DNA from: Prosthecobacter debontii
GTDB lineage: Bacteria > Verrucomicrobiota > Verrucomicrobiia > Verrucomicrobiales > Verrucomicrobiaceae
Reading direction: 5' to 3'
Assembly: GCA_945860295.1 (NCBI GenBank)
Contig: CAMAQH010000002.1
Span: forward strand, 100,394-164,393
DNA length: 64,000 bases
Part shown: positions 1-8,407 of the stretch, piece by piece
Position numbering within the stretch: position 1 is the first letter of the stretch
Layout: the number at the start of each line of letters is the position of its first letter
Program-made: the position numbers and the translations under genes
The notes under the pieces: generated by a model
Database searches by the model: none
Told to the model about the DNA's origin: nothing
The model's input: only the letters and a program-made list of their open reading frames with translations

Positions 1-491
1 GTCATGGTGGCTTCAATGCCGCCATTCGCCCACTGATTCATCAAAAGATGCTCGTTCTAAACACGGGTTCTGAGCGGGCACATACCCTGGGGGTGCGGAT
101 TGATGACAAGATGAGCGGCGACATCACCGAGAGCCATGTTGTGTGGGATCGTGAGAAGCGGAATGCTAGCGAGTCCTGCTCAGTGCTGGCCAGTGAGCTG
201 CTGTTTCAGACAACCCGCGGCGGTATCGTCACCTGCATGAATCCGCAGACGGGTGCTGATGTGTGGGAAGATCGTTTCCCTGGCCAGCATCTGCCCTCCC
301 CCATTGCCGCAGCAGACCGTCTCTACTTCAGCAATGATCGAGGTGACACACGCGTGATTAGGGCCGCAGACAAGTTTGAAATCCTAGCGGAAAACAAACT
401 GCCGGATGCGATGACGTCCGCTCCAGCCGTGGCTGACGGGGCCATTTTCATCCGCACAAAGAAGCAGCTTTTTAAGATCGCCGCGAAATAA
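1..491 (+). CDS. PQQ-type beta-propeller protein, C-terminal part
   Basis: The reading frame is open from base 3, upstream of the first ATG at 48, so this is the 3' end of a longer gene that begins before the window. The visible roughly 160 residues contain repeated blade-like stretches: a Gly-Gly-x-Val-x-Cys strand followed by 'TGADVWEDRF', and later 'DRLYFSNDRGDTRVI' and 'GAIFIRTKKQLFKI'. This is the usual pattern of PQQ-like (BamB/quinoprotein-type) beta-propeller repeats, where a hydrophobic strand is followed by G-x-x-x-W. Such proteins are normally exported scaffolds or enzymes in planctomycetes and verrucomicrobia. Substrate and any signal peptide cannot be judged because the N-terminus is missing. 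Family fairly sure; function unknown. Confidence 0.75.
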   Translation, partial: HGGFNAAIRPLIHQKMLVLNTGSERAHTLGVRIDDKMSGDITESHVVWDREKRNASESCSVLASELLFQTTRGGIVTCMNPQTGADVWEDRFPGQHLPSPIAAADRLYFSNDRGDTRVIRAADKFEILAENKLPDAMTSAPAVADGAIFIRTKKQLFKIAAK

Positions 492-499
492 CCACCAGT

Positions 500-516
500 T
501 GCCCATGCGATGGGCA
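500..516 (+). terminator. short hairpin after the propeller gene
   Basis: A perfect 7-bp inverted repeat (TGCCCAT, loop GCG, ATGGGCA) lies 9 bases after the stop codon at 491. No T-run follows, so it is at best a weak or factor-assisted terminator. Confidence 0.25.
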
Positions 517-657
517 TACATCGCGGAACCGCTCTTTGGCTTGTCAATGCTGGAGTTGAACGACTTAGCTTCCATCGCAGTCCTGATTTGGGGAAATGTG
601 TCATAAGGTGACAAAACCTTCGCAAAGTCCCAAAGTCATGCTATTGGTTGCACCCCT

Positions 658-981
658 ATGGCAACGATACCGACTCGCAAAACACGTTTCTCCCGCCGCG
701 TCCCTGACCATGTAACTGATGAATTAGTCAACGTACTGTCCATTGGTGACACTCTTGACTTCAATTCTCTGTTCAAGCTGGTCTATGACAACCTGAAATT
801 GAAGAACGCCGTGAGCGGAGGAGAAGAAATGCTCCGCCTGCGTTCCTATGAAAAGCTTCAGGGTCTAGTGAGCCGCGGCCTCTGCGCCAAGGTTGCTAAA
901 ACCTATCGTGGCCTTGAAGGTCTGCGTGCCGCCCATCAGGCGACGATCGCAGCCCGGACAGCCGCTGTAGCAGCTCGGTAA
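658..981 (+). CDS. small basic protein of unknown function
   Basis: This 107-residue protein is not one I recognise. The N-terminus is basic ('PTRKTRFSRRVPDHV'), the centre is predicted mostly helical and holds 'DTLDFNSLFKLVYDNLKL', and the C-terminus is Ala/Arg-rich ('AARTAAVAAR'). There is no signal peptide, membrane segment or Cys pair. The arrangement of short helices and a basic tail would fit a small nucleic-acid-binding protein, but that is only an inference. The start is the first ATG in the frame. The bases before it (GGTTGCACCCCT) contain no Shine-Dalgarno sequence. A GC-rich hairpin follows at 1001-1032, so the gene is probably transcribed alone. Confidence 0.6.
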   Translation: MATIPTRKTRFSRRVPDHVTDELVNVLSIGDTLDFNSLFKLVYDNLKLKNAVSGGEEMLRLRSYEKLQGLVSRGLCAKVAKTYRGLEGLRAAHQATIAARTAAVAAR

Positions 982-1000
982 TTTCTTTCCCAAAAAATGC

Positions 1001-1032
1001 ACGGGCCGTCTTCCTGATCGGAGACGGCCCGT
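1001..1032 (+). terminator. GC-rich hairpin downstream of the 107-aa gene
   Basis: A perfect 10-bp stem (ACGGGCCGTC / GACGGCCCGT) with a 12-base loop starts 19 bases after the stop at 981. The following bases (TGCGTTAT) are not a true T-tract, so termination strength is uncertain. Confidence 0.5.
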
Positions 1033-1150
1033 TGCGTTATCTGCCGATGAGCGGGCAGCCGACTATCGATCCACCTTCGTTTGAATGCGCATAGGGATTT
1101 GACGCTCCAGCCAGCATCGGCTACTTCTCCACTCCCCTCCTACCTGAGCC

Positions 1151-1525
1151 ATGCTTGAGAACTATCTTCCCGTCCTGCTCCAGATCGTCATCGCTGGCGG
1201 TTTCGCCTGCGTCACGCTCTTGATTTCCGTGCTGCTTGGAAAAGCGGCCTCCCGCAATACGATCAAGGACAGCGCCTACGAGTGCGGCATGCTGCCACTT
1301 CAAGAAGGTCAGCCGCGATTCAGCGTGAAGTTTTATGTCGTGGCGATGCTTTTTGTGCTCTTCGACATCGAAGTCGTCTTTCTTTACCCTTGGGCGATTA
1401 TCTTCAAGGATTACATCGCCGTCTTTGGTTCCGGCATTTTCTTCACGGCCTTGAGTTTCATCAGCATCTTGGGCGTCGCCTTTGTTTATGCTTGGCGCAA
1501 AGGAGCGCTCGATTGGAAGAACTGA
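1151..1525 (+). CDS. nuoA: NADH-quinone oxidoreductase subunit A (NuoA)
   Basis: NuoA is a small membrane subunit of respiratory complex I. The 124-residue product has the normal length and family layout: an N-terminal membrane helix (about residues 6-29), then the conserved cytoplasmic loop with 'SAYECGM' (the Cys-bearing loop of NuoA/ND3) and 'RFSVKFYVVAMLFVLFDIE', which begins the second helix with its conserved Asp-Ile-Glu, then a third helix (about 97-115). It is odd that no other nuo gene follows: the next 340 bases hold only a Dabb pseudogene, and the following genes are on the other strand. It may be a detached or second copy of nuoA. No Shine-Dalgarno sequence precedes the ATG (CTCCTACCTGAGCC). 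Confidence 0.93.
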   Translation: MLENYLPVLLQIVIAGGFACVTLLISVLLGKAASRNTIKDSAYECGMLPLQEGQPRFSVKFYVVAMLFVLFDIEVVFLYPWAIIFKDYIAVFGSGIFFTALSFISILGVAFVYAWRKGALDWKN

Positions 1526-1554
1526 ATGCCTTTGGGTTCTAAACCCACTCCTCA

Positions 1555-1869
1555 CGATTTGCCGACCTTTGCCTCTTCAAGCTCAAGCCCGAGGTCACAC
1601 CTGAAAAGCTGGAGGAGATAATGTACAAACACGGGTGCAATTGCTGCACGTGCCTGAAGTGACAGTGAAGACTGGGGAGGCGTGTGAATCCAAGCAATTC
1701 CTCTCCCTGGTTCGTGTGCCTCGAAGTCGAAAGCATGGACAAGCTGACGATTTGCCAGGACGACCCGTATTACTTCAAGCATCCGGAAGAGGTGCTCAAG
1801 CCAAGTGTCTCTTAGCAAGAGGCCCCGGCCTTTGAGATGGAGCCGCGTAATGACGTGAAGTATTCCTAA
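1555..1869 (+). pseudogene. decayed Dabb-domain (stress-responsive alpha/beta barrel) gene
   Basis: Three stretches read in order as one Dabb protein only if two frame changes and one stop are ignored. The first is in frame at 1573 ('LFKLKPEVTPEKLEEIM'). The second is one frame away from about 1638 ('QLLHVPEVTVKTGEA'). The third is back in the original frame from about 1690 ('NPSNSSPWFVCLEVESMD', then 'CQDDPYYFKHPEEVLKPSVS'), with an in-frame TAG at 1813-1815 and a tail 'FEMEPRNDVKYS' ending at the TAA at 1867. The F-K-L-K-P start, the V-P-E-V turn and the D-D-P-Y-x-x-K...V-L-K-P end are typical of Dabb proteins. No start codon is preserved. It lies directly after nuoA. Confidence 0.75.
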
Positions 1870-1871
1870 TC

Positions 1872-2912
1872 TCAGCGCCTGAAGATCGGACCCGGTTTCG
1901 TTGGCTCTTCCTTGGCCTTTTCTTTCTCTGCACTGTTGCGGTAAAAAATAACTCCGTTGCGCTTGAGATTGGAGATCAAGTCTTTGAAATCCAGCTTCAA
2001 GTCGGCGTCATTCATCAAAGCACCGAACAGGCCTTTACTCGAGTTGATGTTACGCGCTGCGGTGACGAAACTGTCTGCGGCCTTTTTTATGGATTGCAGG
2101 GATTCATCTGCCGAGGTCATGACTTTATCAGCCTTGGCGATTGCAGGGTCCAGCTTATCAAACATAGGACCGAGCCGCTTGGATTGGTCCTCAATGCTTT
2201 TAGCTGCGGATTTGAAGCTTGTGGCAGCGTCTTTGAGTTCAGCGATAGCTGTCTTCAGATTGGTGGCGTTCTCCTCGCCGAGCACCTTGTCATCCACTCG
2301 CGTCATGGTCTTGTTCAGGTGCTGCATGCTTTCTTTGAAGTCAGTGATGGTGGCATCTGAGAGTGCCCCCTTGTTGATCTTTTCCATCGCGCCCTTCACA
2401 TCGGCGAGTGCGATGCGGACGTCATCAAGAACGACATCCACCTTTTTCCCGACGACCTCGGCTTGGCTTTGCAAGTCTGACAAACCTCCCGATTTGATGC
2501 CCTCGATGATGGCGTTGTGATCTTGTGGCAGGAAGTCCTTGGTTTCTTTGCCGGAGGGTTTTATATCGATCAAAGCATCACCCATGAGGCCGGCAGAACC
2601 GATGGCGAAAGCGGCATCGGTGGGAATTTTCACATCATGAAACAGCTCCAGGTCGAGAATGACCCCTGTGAAGGTAGGATTGAGGCCGGGCTTCTGACTG
2701 ACCTTTCCCACGCGTGATCCGCCGAGGAAAACAGGCGATCCTTCTTTGATGCCTGAGGCATTCGGGAAGGCGACGCGAAGGTGGTAGGTGTCCTTGAAAA
2801 CTTCTCGAACGCGCCCGAACTGGAGAATGAGGCCGCCAAACATGAGCAAGCCGACGAACAGGAAGAGTCCGACGAGCATTTCGGTTTTTTTATCGCTATC
2901 GATCATGGTCAT
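1872..2912 (-). CDS. mlaD: MCE/MlaD-family lipid transport protein
   Basis: MCE proteins are anchored in the inner membrane and form periplasmic rings or tubes that carry phospholipids for an MlaFE-type ABC transporter. The 346-residue product has one N-terminal membrane helix (about residues 13-32), then the MCE domain (about 42-118) with 'SGIKEGSPVFLGGSRVGKV', then a long helical region (about 150-310) likely to form the coiled-coil stalk, and a charged Lys/Glu/Pro tail. It is the third gene of the mlaE-mlaF-mlaD operon, 22 bases after mlaF. No mlaB or mlaC follows. ATG codons exist at 2912 and 2906; the first is annotated and neither has a clear ribosome-binding site. Confidence 0.88.
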   Translation of the reverse strand: MTMIDSDKKTEMLVGLFLFVGLLMFGGLILQFGRVREVFKDTYHLRVAFPNASGIKEGSPVFLGGSRVGKVSQKPGLNPTFTGVILDLELFHDVKIPTDAAFAIGSAGLMGDALIDIKPSGKETKDFLPQDHNAIIEGIKSGGLSDLQSQAEVVGKKVDVVLDDVRIALADVKGAMEKINKGALSDATITDFKESMQHLNKTMTRVDDKVLGEENATNLKTAIAELKDAATSFKSAAKSIEDQSKRLGPMFDKLDPAIAKADKVMTSADESLQSIKKAADSFVTAARNINSSKGLFGALMNDADLKLDFKDLISNLKRNGVIFYRNSAEKEKAKEEPTKPGPIFRR

Positions 2913-2934
2913 GGGCGGTGGGATTGTGACATAC

Positions 2935-3732
2935 TTAGCCAGTGATGTTGGAATGGCCGTTGATGAAGTCCTGCACGATGGGGTCGGGTGACGCCTCTAG
3001 TTCGGCAGGTGTGCCAAGGAAATGAATCTTGCCGCGATAAAGCATGGCGACACGATTGGCGATTTTGAAAACACTGCGCATGTCATGCGTGACAATGATG
3101 GAGGTGACTCCATAGCGGCGCTGCATACGCAGAATCATCTGGTCGATAATATCGGAGCCAATGGGGTCGAGGCCCGAGTTTGGCTCGTCATAAAGAATGC
3201 ACTCGCTGCGGGCAACGATGGCACGGGCAATGCCGGCGCGTTTGCGCATGCCGCCGGATAAGCTGGTGGGATATTTATCCAGATGGTCATCAAGATCGAC
3301 GGCCGTCAGCGCCTCAAGAACACGTTGTTTGATCTCATTGCGATCACACACGCCGCTTTCCAGTAGCGGGAAGGCCACGTTTTCCTCCACGGTCATGCGG
3401 TCAAAAAGCGCGGCACCCTGAAACAGCATACTGACCTTCTGGCGGATGGGTGCCATCTCGCGTTCATGCAGGCGGTTCACATGCATTCCAGCCACGAAAA
3501 TATCACCCTCATCAGGCTGAATGAGGCCGATGATGTGCTTGATCATCACCGTCTTTCCCTCGCCGCTCGGGCCGATGACACAGAGCGTCTCGCCGTGATA
3601 GAGCTTGAGGTCGATGCCACAAAGCACCTCCTGATTGCCGAAGTGTTTATGAATACCCCGCAACTCGATGAAAGTCTCGGCGCTAGCACTCTGTGCCACT
3701 GCTGGATGCATGCTGGAGGGTGCGGCGGCCAT
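2935..3732 (-). CDS. mlaF: ABC transporter ATP-binding protein, MlaF type
   Basis: This is the ATPase of an MCE-type phospholipid transporter. The 265 residues show the complete nucleotide-binding domain: Walker A 'GPSGEGKT' (about residues 54-61), Q-loop 'MLFQGAALFD', ABC signature 'LSGGMRKR', Walker B 'CILYDEPNSGLDP', and the switch His in 'IIVTHD'. The signature 'SGGMRKRAGIARA' and the 'ALFDRMTVEENVAFPL' stretch are the forms seen in MlaF-type ATPases. It starts 2 bases after the stop of mlaE, so translation is probably coupled. A GGGAG lies about 9 bases upstream, one of the few plausible ribosome-binding sites in the window. Confidence 0.92.
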   Translation of the reverse strand: MAAAPSSMHPAVAQSASAETFIELRGIHKHFGNQEVLCGIDLKLYHGETLCVIGPSGEGKTVMIKHIIGLIQPDEGDIFVAGMHVNRLHEREMAPIRQKVSMLFQGAALFDRMTVEENVAFPLLESGVCDRNEIKQRVLEALTAVDLDDHLDKYPTSLSGGMRKRAGIARAIVARSECILYDEPNSGLDPIGSDIIDQMILRMQRRYGVTSIIVTHDMRSVFKIANRVAMLYRGKIHFLGTPAELEASPDPIVQDFINGHSNITG

Positions 3733-3734
3733 GG

Positions 3735-4538
3735 CTAGACGCTCCCAATCGGAAAGGCGTAGTTAAGGAGGATGGAGAGGAAAAAATTAACAATAAGCAG
3801 GACCAGCGAGGAGATGACCACCGCTCTGGTCGTGCCCGCGCCGACGCCGACCGCACCGTTTTCCGCTGAGAGTCCCTGATGACATGAGATCAGGGTGATG
3901 AGCATTCCAAACACGAAACCTTTGATCATGCCGATGGATAGATCCTCCATGTTCGTGTGATCGATCATGTGCGTGAGATACCATGAGGATGGCATGTCAT
4001 AGCCAAAGCTGGTGACCATGTATGAGGCGATGAGGCCGAAGGAAATGCTCTCCGCCACCAAGAAAGGCATCGAGATCATCATCGCCAAAAAGCGCGGTAG
4101 CACGAGGTAATCGACAGGATGCACACCCATGACACGCAGAGCATCCACCTGCTCAGTCACCTTCATCGTGCCTATGTCGGCAGCCATTGCAGCACCGACT
4201 CGACCAGCGACCATTAGCCCAGCCAGCACGGGCCCTAGCTCACGGCAAAGCGCCACGGAAACAACCGCGCCGACAGTGGTTTCAAAGCCAAATTCCTTGA
4301 ACTTCGCGTAGCTCTGAAAAGTGAAAACCGCGCCAGTGAATGCGCCAGTGACAATCACAACGGCCTGCGAGCCATAACCTATCTCCACAATCTGGCGTGC
4401 CACCAGTTTCAGCCGCCAGACACCAGACCGCACAGCAATCAGCAACTCAGTCGCGAGTGCGGTGAGCTGTCCGAGGTAAGTCAGGAAGTGAAGAAAGGTG
4501 CGACCTGGTAAGGTCAGCAGTCCGGCAGAGGTGGCCAT
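3735..4538 (-). CDS. mlaE: ABC transporter permease, MlaE family
   Basis: This is the permease of the MCE lipid transporter and works with the adjacent MlaF and MlaD. The 267 residues contain the MlaE core: 'VEIGYGSQAVVIVTGAFTGAVF', the conserved 'ALCRELGPVLAGLMVAGRVGAAMAADIGTMKVTEQ' region (about residues 136-170), a further pair of membrane helices, and a C-terminal hydrophobic segment that ends in 'YAFPIGS'. It is the first gene of a three-gene minus-strand operon divergent from ahcY. The start at 4538 is the usual MlaE start region; no Shine-Dalgarno sequence is visible. Confidence 0.92.
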   Translation of the reverse strand: MATSAGLLTLPGRTFLHFLTYLGQLTALATELLIAVRSGVWRLKLVARQIVEIGYGSQAVVIVTGAFTGAVFTFQSYAKFKEFGFETTVGAVVSVALCRELGPVLAGLMVAGRVGAAMAADIGTMKVTEQVDALRVMGVHPVDYLVLPRFLAMMISMPFLVAESISFGLIASYMVTSFGYDMPSSWYLTHMIDHTNMEDLSIGMIKGFVFGMLITLISCHQGLSAENGAVGVGAGTTRAVVISSLVLLIVNFFLSILLNYAFPIGSV

Positions 4539-4650
4539 CAGGCGCGCATCATGACACCAACTGGAGCAAAGGCAATCACGCCAGCAGCATGTTTGATCAG
4601 GCGTTTCGGCACAGCGCCTATAACAGAATCAGGGTCATGCAAAACGGCAA

Positions 4651-4702
4651 TTGACAGCGCTCAAGTTCTCCAGAACATATCATCGTATACTGATGCGATG
4701 AT
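4651..4702 (+). promoter_or_regulatory. candidate ahcY promoter with two dyads
   Basis: Between mlaE and ahcY lie TTGACA (4651-4656) and TATCAT (4678-4683), 21 bases apart, which is long for sigma-70. A perfect palindrome GTTCT-CC-AGAAC (4665-4676) fills the spacer, and a second dyad ATCATCG/CGATGAT (4679-4685 and 4696-4702) follows. An alternative -10, TATACT, is at 4686-4691. A long spacer with a central palindrome is the layout of MerR-type promoters, but nothing else supports that. A regulatory site is plausible; its nature is unproven. Confidence 0.3.
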
Positions 4703-4742
4703 TCGTTTCATTTTAGCCTAACCCACACCCCACCCACACCAC

Positions 4743-6146
4743 ATGTCCGACTTTAAAGTAAAAGACATCGGCCTCGCCGATTTTGGCCGTAAAGAACTCG
4801 ACATCGCCGAGCACGAAATGCCAGGCCTAGTCGCTACACGTCAGAAATACGGCCCAAAGCAGCCACTCGCTGGCGTTCGTATTACAGGCTCTCTGCACAT
4901 GACCATCCAGACTGGCGTGTTGATCGAAACTCTGAAGGAACTCGGTGCTGACGTGCGCTGGGCTAGCTGCAACATTTTCTCCACCCAAGACCACGCTGCC
5001 TCCGCCATCGCCGCCACTGGCACACCAGTGTTCGCTTGGAAGGGTGAGACCCTCGAAGAATATTGGTGGTGCACCTGGAAGGCCATCATCTTCCCAGGCG
5101 GCCTCGGACCACAACTCATCGTCGATGACGGTGGTGACGTGACTCTCCTCATCCACAAAGGCTACGAGATGGAAAACGGTGATAAGTGGATCGACACCCC
5201 GTCTGACAATCACGAAGTCAAAGTCATCAAAGACCTGCTTCGTGACATCGCCAAGAACCAGCCTGGTATCTTCCACACGATCGTCAAGGATCTCAAAGGC
5301 GTGTCCGAAGAGACCACCACGGGCGTGCATCGTCTCTATGAAATGGCCAACGCAGGCAAGCTCCTATTCCCAGCCATCAACGTCAACGACAGCGTCACGA
5401 AGTCCAAGTTCGACAACCTCTATGGTTGCCGCGAGTCTCTCCTGGACGGCATCAAGCGCGCCACCGACGTCATGATCGCCGGTAAAGTAGGCGTCGTTTG
5501 TGGTTATGGCGACGTCGGTAAAGGCTGTGCTGCTGCCCTCCGAGGCATGGGCGCACAGGTCATCGTCACCGAAATCGATCCCGTGTGTGCCCTCCAAGCC
5601 GCCATGGAAGGCCATCGCGTCATGCCGATCGAAGATACCCTCGGCATCGGCGACATCTACGTCACCACCACCGGTAACAAAGATATCATCACCGTCGAGC
5701 ACATGGTCGCCATGAAGGACCAAGCCATCGTCTGCAACATCGGCCATTTCGACAACGAGATCCAAGTGGACAAGCTCGACAAACTTGCTGGCGTCAAAAA
5801 GCTCAACATCAAAGCTCAGGTGGACAAGTATACCTTCCCTGCTGGAAACAGTATCTACATGCTGGCTGAAGGGCGTCTCGTGAACCTTGGTTGCGCCACT
5901 GGCCACCCGAGCTTCGTCATGAGCAACAGCTTCACCAACCAGACACTGGCTCAGATTGAGCTCTGGGAAACCAAAGACAGCCGTTCAATCGGCGTCACCG
6001 TCCTGCCGAAGAAGCTCGATGAAGAAGTCGCCCGCCTGCACCTCGACAAGATCGGCGTGAAGCTTACCGTGCTCTCCAAAGAACAAGCCGACTACATCGG
6101 CGTCCCCGTCGAGGGCCCCTACAAGGCCGCCCTCTACCGCTACTAA
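4743..6146 (+). CDS. ahcY: adenosylhomocysteinase
   Basis: The enzyme hydrolyses S-adenosylhomocysteine to adenosine and homocysteine, removing the inhibitory product of methyltransferases. The 467 residues match the long bacterial form. The substrate domain begins '[18 protein letters not shown]' and includes '[11 protein letters not shown]'. An insertion of about 40 residues ('[18 protein letters not shown]' onward) is typical of one bacterial group. The Rossmann NAD-binding motif '[15 protein letters not shown]' lies near residue 255, 'GHFDNEI' follows, and the family ending 'PYKAALYRY' (normally PDHYRY-type) closes the protein. The leader is almost purine-free (CCCACACCCCACCCACACCAC), so initiation must be independent of Shine-Dalgarno pairing. 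It is transcribed alone, with a terminator at 6171. Confidence 0.97.
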   Translation: MSDFKVKDIGLADFGRKELDIAEHEMPGLVATRQKYGPKQPLAGVRITGSLHMTIQTGVLIETLKELGADVRWASCNIFSTQDHAASAIAATGTPVFAWKGETLEEYWWCTWKAIIFPGGLGPQLIVDDGGDVTLLIHKGYEMENGDKWIDTPSDNHEVKVIKDLLRDIAKNQPGIFHTIVKDLKGVSEETTTGVHRLYEMANAGKLLFPAINVNDSVTKSKFDNLYGCRESLLDGIKRATDVMIAGKVGVVCGYGDVGKGCAAALRGMGAQVIVTEIDPVCALQAAMEGHRVMPIEDTLGIGDIYVTTTGNKDIITVEHMVAMKDQAIVCNIGHFDNEIQVDKLDKLAGVKKLNIKAQVDKYTFPAGNSIYMLAEGRLVNLGCATGHPSFVMSNSFTNQTLAQIELWETKDSRSIGVTVLPKKLDEEVARLHLDKIGVKLTVLSKEQADYIGVPVEGPYKAALYRY

Positions 6147-6170
6147 GAGCGGCAAAGCCAAAAAACCATG

Positions 6171-6200
6171 AGAGCGGCCAGCAATGGCCGCTCTTTTTTC
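6171..6200 (+). terminator. Rho-independent terminator of ahcY
   Basis: A perfect 10-bp stem (AGAGCGGCCA / TGGCCGCTCT) with a GCAA tetraloop begins 24 bases after the ahcY stop and is followed directly by a run of T. Confidence 0.92.
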
Positions 6201-6286
6201 CTTGTCACCTTGCTTCATGACAGAAAGGTGCAGCCTCAACTAGCAATCGAAGTTGTTGTTGTGCTAGCCGTGGCGAATGAATAGTG

Positions 6287-7507
6287 ATGGATACCTTTTT
6301 TAAAGAACTCGGGAGCAAGGTGCTGGAGCAGTGGAAGCGGGAGAATTTTTCTTTGGGAAAGTTCCCTGAGATCGCGCGCCGGGCCCTGGAGGCGCGGCGG
6401 CCTTCGGAGCATGTGGATTTGTCGGCCTTCATTCAGGAGTTTTTGCTCAATGATGAGCAGCCGCTGCAAACTCAGTCGGGCTTTGGTCAGCCGGAATTGG
6501 TGGCCTATGATCACCCACGGTTTTACATCCAGATTTTGTTTTGGATGGATGGGACGACAGATATTCATCAGCATGAGTTCTCGGGGGCTTTTCATGTGAT
6601 GTCGGGGTCTAGCATCCATGCGCACTATGAGTTTGAAAGGGCGCAGACGGTGACGCCGCATCTGCGAGTGGGGGAGGTGCGGATGAAAAACATCGAACTG
6701 CTGGAGACGGGCCGCACGGTGCCGATCGTTTCGGGTCAAAGCTGCATCCATTCGCTGTTCCATCTGGATACGCCGTCGATCACGGTGGTGGTGCGCACGC
6801 AAAATGATCCAGGGATGAATCCGCAGTTCAATTATCTGCCGCCGCACATGGCGGTGGACCCAATGTTTAATGACACTTTGACGATGCGTCGCAAACAGCT
6901 ACTGGATCTTTTGGAGCAGATCGAGGAGCCAGCCTACTCGGACCTTGTGCTAGAGATGATCGGGGACTTGGACTTCGAGCGCGGGTTCTACATTCTGCAA
7001 CACTGCATGGGCCGTTTGGCTGATCTCGGCGACTGGGGCTCAGCACTTGCTGCCTTTGAGAAAAAGCATGGTGTGCTGGCGGCAGGTGTGGCGGCGACAC
7101 TGGATGAGGGCGTGCGGCGTGATGCGATCAAAGGCATGCGCAGCTCGATCTCGGAGCCTGAGCATCGGTTCTTTCTGGCGCTGCTGATGAATGTGTCAAC
7201 TCGCGCTGACCTGCTCACTTTGGTGGCTCAAAGATTCCCAGAAGTGCCACCCGTGGAGACGGTCCTGCGCTGGGCACAGGAGCTGGAGGAGGAGTCGCCT
7301 TTTGGCCTCGTGATTCTCGATGCGTGTTTCCCAGAGACGTTGGAGATCGCTATCGAAGAGCAATCCGCACTTTTCCTGGCCGCCTTACGACACTTCATGG
7401 TAGGCGGGAAGAAATCGCCAGATGAACTCCGCGCTCTGTCAGCCAAGCAAGTGAAGGAACTGCGCGGCATCTTCACCGTCTCTAGCCTGCGTGTTCTCGT
7501 CGGCTGA
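6287..7507 (+). CDS. unrecognised protein with a cupin-like N-terminal half
   Basis: I cannot place this 406-residue protein in a named family. The N-terminal half has features of a cupin/beta-sandwich: a 'DIHQHEFSGAFHVMSGSSIH' stretch (about residues 92-111) with three His, and later 'SGQSCIHSLFHLDTPSITVVVRT', which resembles the two metal-binding cupin motifs in cysteine-dioxygenase-like proteins. The C-terminal half (about 200-400) is helical with no motif I know. No signal peptide or membrane segment is present. GTG at 6284 directly precedes ATG at 6287; the ATG is preferred. It stands alone between the ahcY terminator and the transglutaminase gene. Metal binding is an inference. Confidence 0.6.
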   Translation: MDTFFKELGSKVLEQWKRENFSLGKFPEIARRALEARRPSEHVDLSAFIQEFLLNDEQPLQTQSGFGQPELVAYDHPRFYIQILFWMDGTTDIHQHEFSGAFHVMSGSSIHAHYEFERAQTVTPHLRVGEVRMKNIELLETGRTVPIVSGQSCIHSLFHLDTPSITVVVRTQNDPGMNPQFNYLPPHMAVDPMFNDTLTMRRKQLLDLLEQIEEPAYSDLVLEMIGDLDFERGFYILQHCMGRLADLGDWGSALAAFEKKHGVLAAGVAATLDEGVRRDAIKGMRSSISEPEHRFFLALLMNVSTRADLLTLVAQRFPEVPPVETVLRWAQELEEESPFGLVILDACFPETLEIAIEEQSALFLAALRHFMVGGKKSPDELRALSAKQVKELRGIFTVSSLRVLVG

Positions 7508-7600
7508 AGTCAGCCGCACCGATTCCGTTTGCCGATTGGTCACGACCAACGAAATGAAGGCCCTTCTAATCCAAAGGTATTTCTCCACTAATCGCACCTC

Positions 7601-8407
7601 ATGATCCTCGATGCCACCTGTCAGCTAGATTACCAGACCACCGTGGAGGTGCCGACCATTTTCATGCTGCGCCCGCGTAGTGGCTGGGCGCAGTGGGTGA
7701 TGCGAGAGGAGTTACATATCCGCCCGCAAGTTCCGGTCATCGAGTTCACGGATGTGTATGGCAATCTGTGCCAGAGAACAGTGATGCCGGTGGGTGATTT
7801 TCATCTCTCGGTCAAGTATCGCGCACAGGTTTCAGACTCCTTCGATGAGGACTTGTTTGCGCCACTGATGGCGGTGCAAAATCTGCCGCCCAATCTTTTG
7901 CACTACTTACTGCCAAGCCGCTATTGCCAATCAGATCAGCTTCTCGTGCTGGCTAATTCCATCGTTGAATATTTGCCCATGAACTACACGCGGGTCGCCG
8001 CCATACGCAGTTGGATCTACCACAACACGGCCTACGTTTCAGGCTGTAGCGACAGCTCTACATCTGCTCTGGAGACGGCAAATACACAGCGCGGTGTGTG
8101 TCGCGACTTCGCGCATCTCGGTATCGCTCTATGCCGAGCGATCAATGTGCCGGCGCGTATGGTAGTAGGGTTTTTGTATCAGCTTCAGCCGATGGATCTG
8201 CATGCTTGGTTTGAGGCATTCATCGGCGGGCGCTGGTTCACTTTTGACGCCACAGAACTGGTGACGAGCGGCAACCGCATCGTCATCGCCTATGGCCGCG
8301 ATGCCGCTGATGTGGCGTTGGCCACGATGTTTGGCACCTTCACGATGCAGAACATGCATGTCACGGTGACTGCCGTGAATGCGCAGTCCTCAAACCGCAC
8401 TTGGTGA
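7601..8407 (+). CDS. transglutaminase-like cysteine protease-fold protein
   Basis: The 268-residue protein has the bacterial transglutaminase-like N-terminal beta domain and the papain-like core. The predicted catalytic Cys is in 'QRGVCRDFAHLGIALCRA' (about residue 167), the His in 'MDLHAWFEAFIGGRW' (about 205), and the Asp in 'FTFDATE' (about 220), in the normal order and spacing. Proteins of this group often sit beside alpha-E and ATP-grasp proteins and are thought to act in peptide metabolism. Here the only partner is the convergent zinc-peptidase gene, whose 3' end overlaps this one by 18 bases. No signal peptide is visible. The ATG at 7601 has no Shine-Dalgarno sequence. Confidence 0.88.
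   Translation: MILDATCQLDYQTTVEVPTIFMLRPRSGWAQWVMREELHIRPQVPVIEFTDVYGNLCQRTVMPVGDFHLSVKYRAQVSDSFDEDLFAPLMAVQNLPPNLLHYLLPSRYCQSDQLLVLANSIVEYLPMNYTRVAAIRSWIYHNTAYVSGCSDSSTSALETANTQRGVCRDFAHLGIALCRAINVPARMVVGFLYQLQPMDLHAWFEAFIGGRWFTFDATELVTSGNRIVIAYGRDAADVALATMFGTFTMQNMHVTVTAVNAQSSNRTW

Noticed and set aside
4539..4742. SAH riboswitch before ahcY
   Set aside because: The leader lacks the GC-rich pseudoknot core expected for the SAH aptamer; only two simple dyads are present.
5364..5906. 180-codon minus-strand frame opposite ahcY
   Set aside because: A shadow of the strong ahcY coding bias; composition is Asp/Val/His-rich as expected from the reverse of conserved codons.
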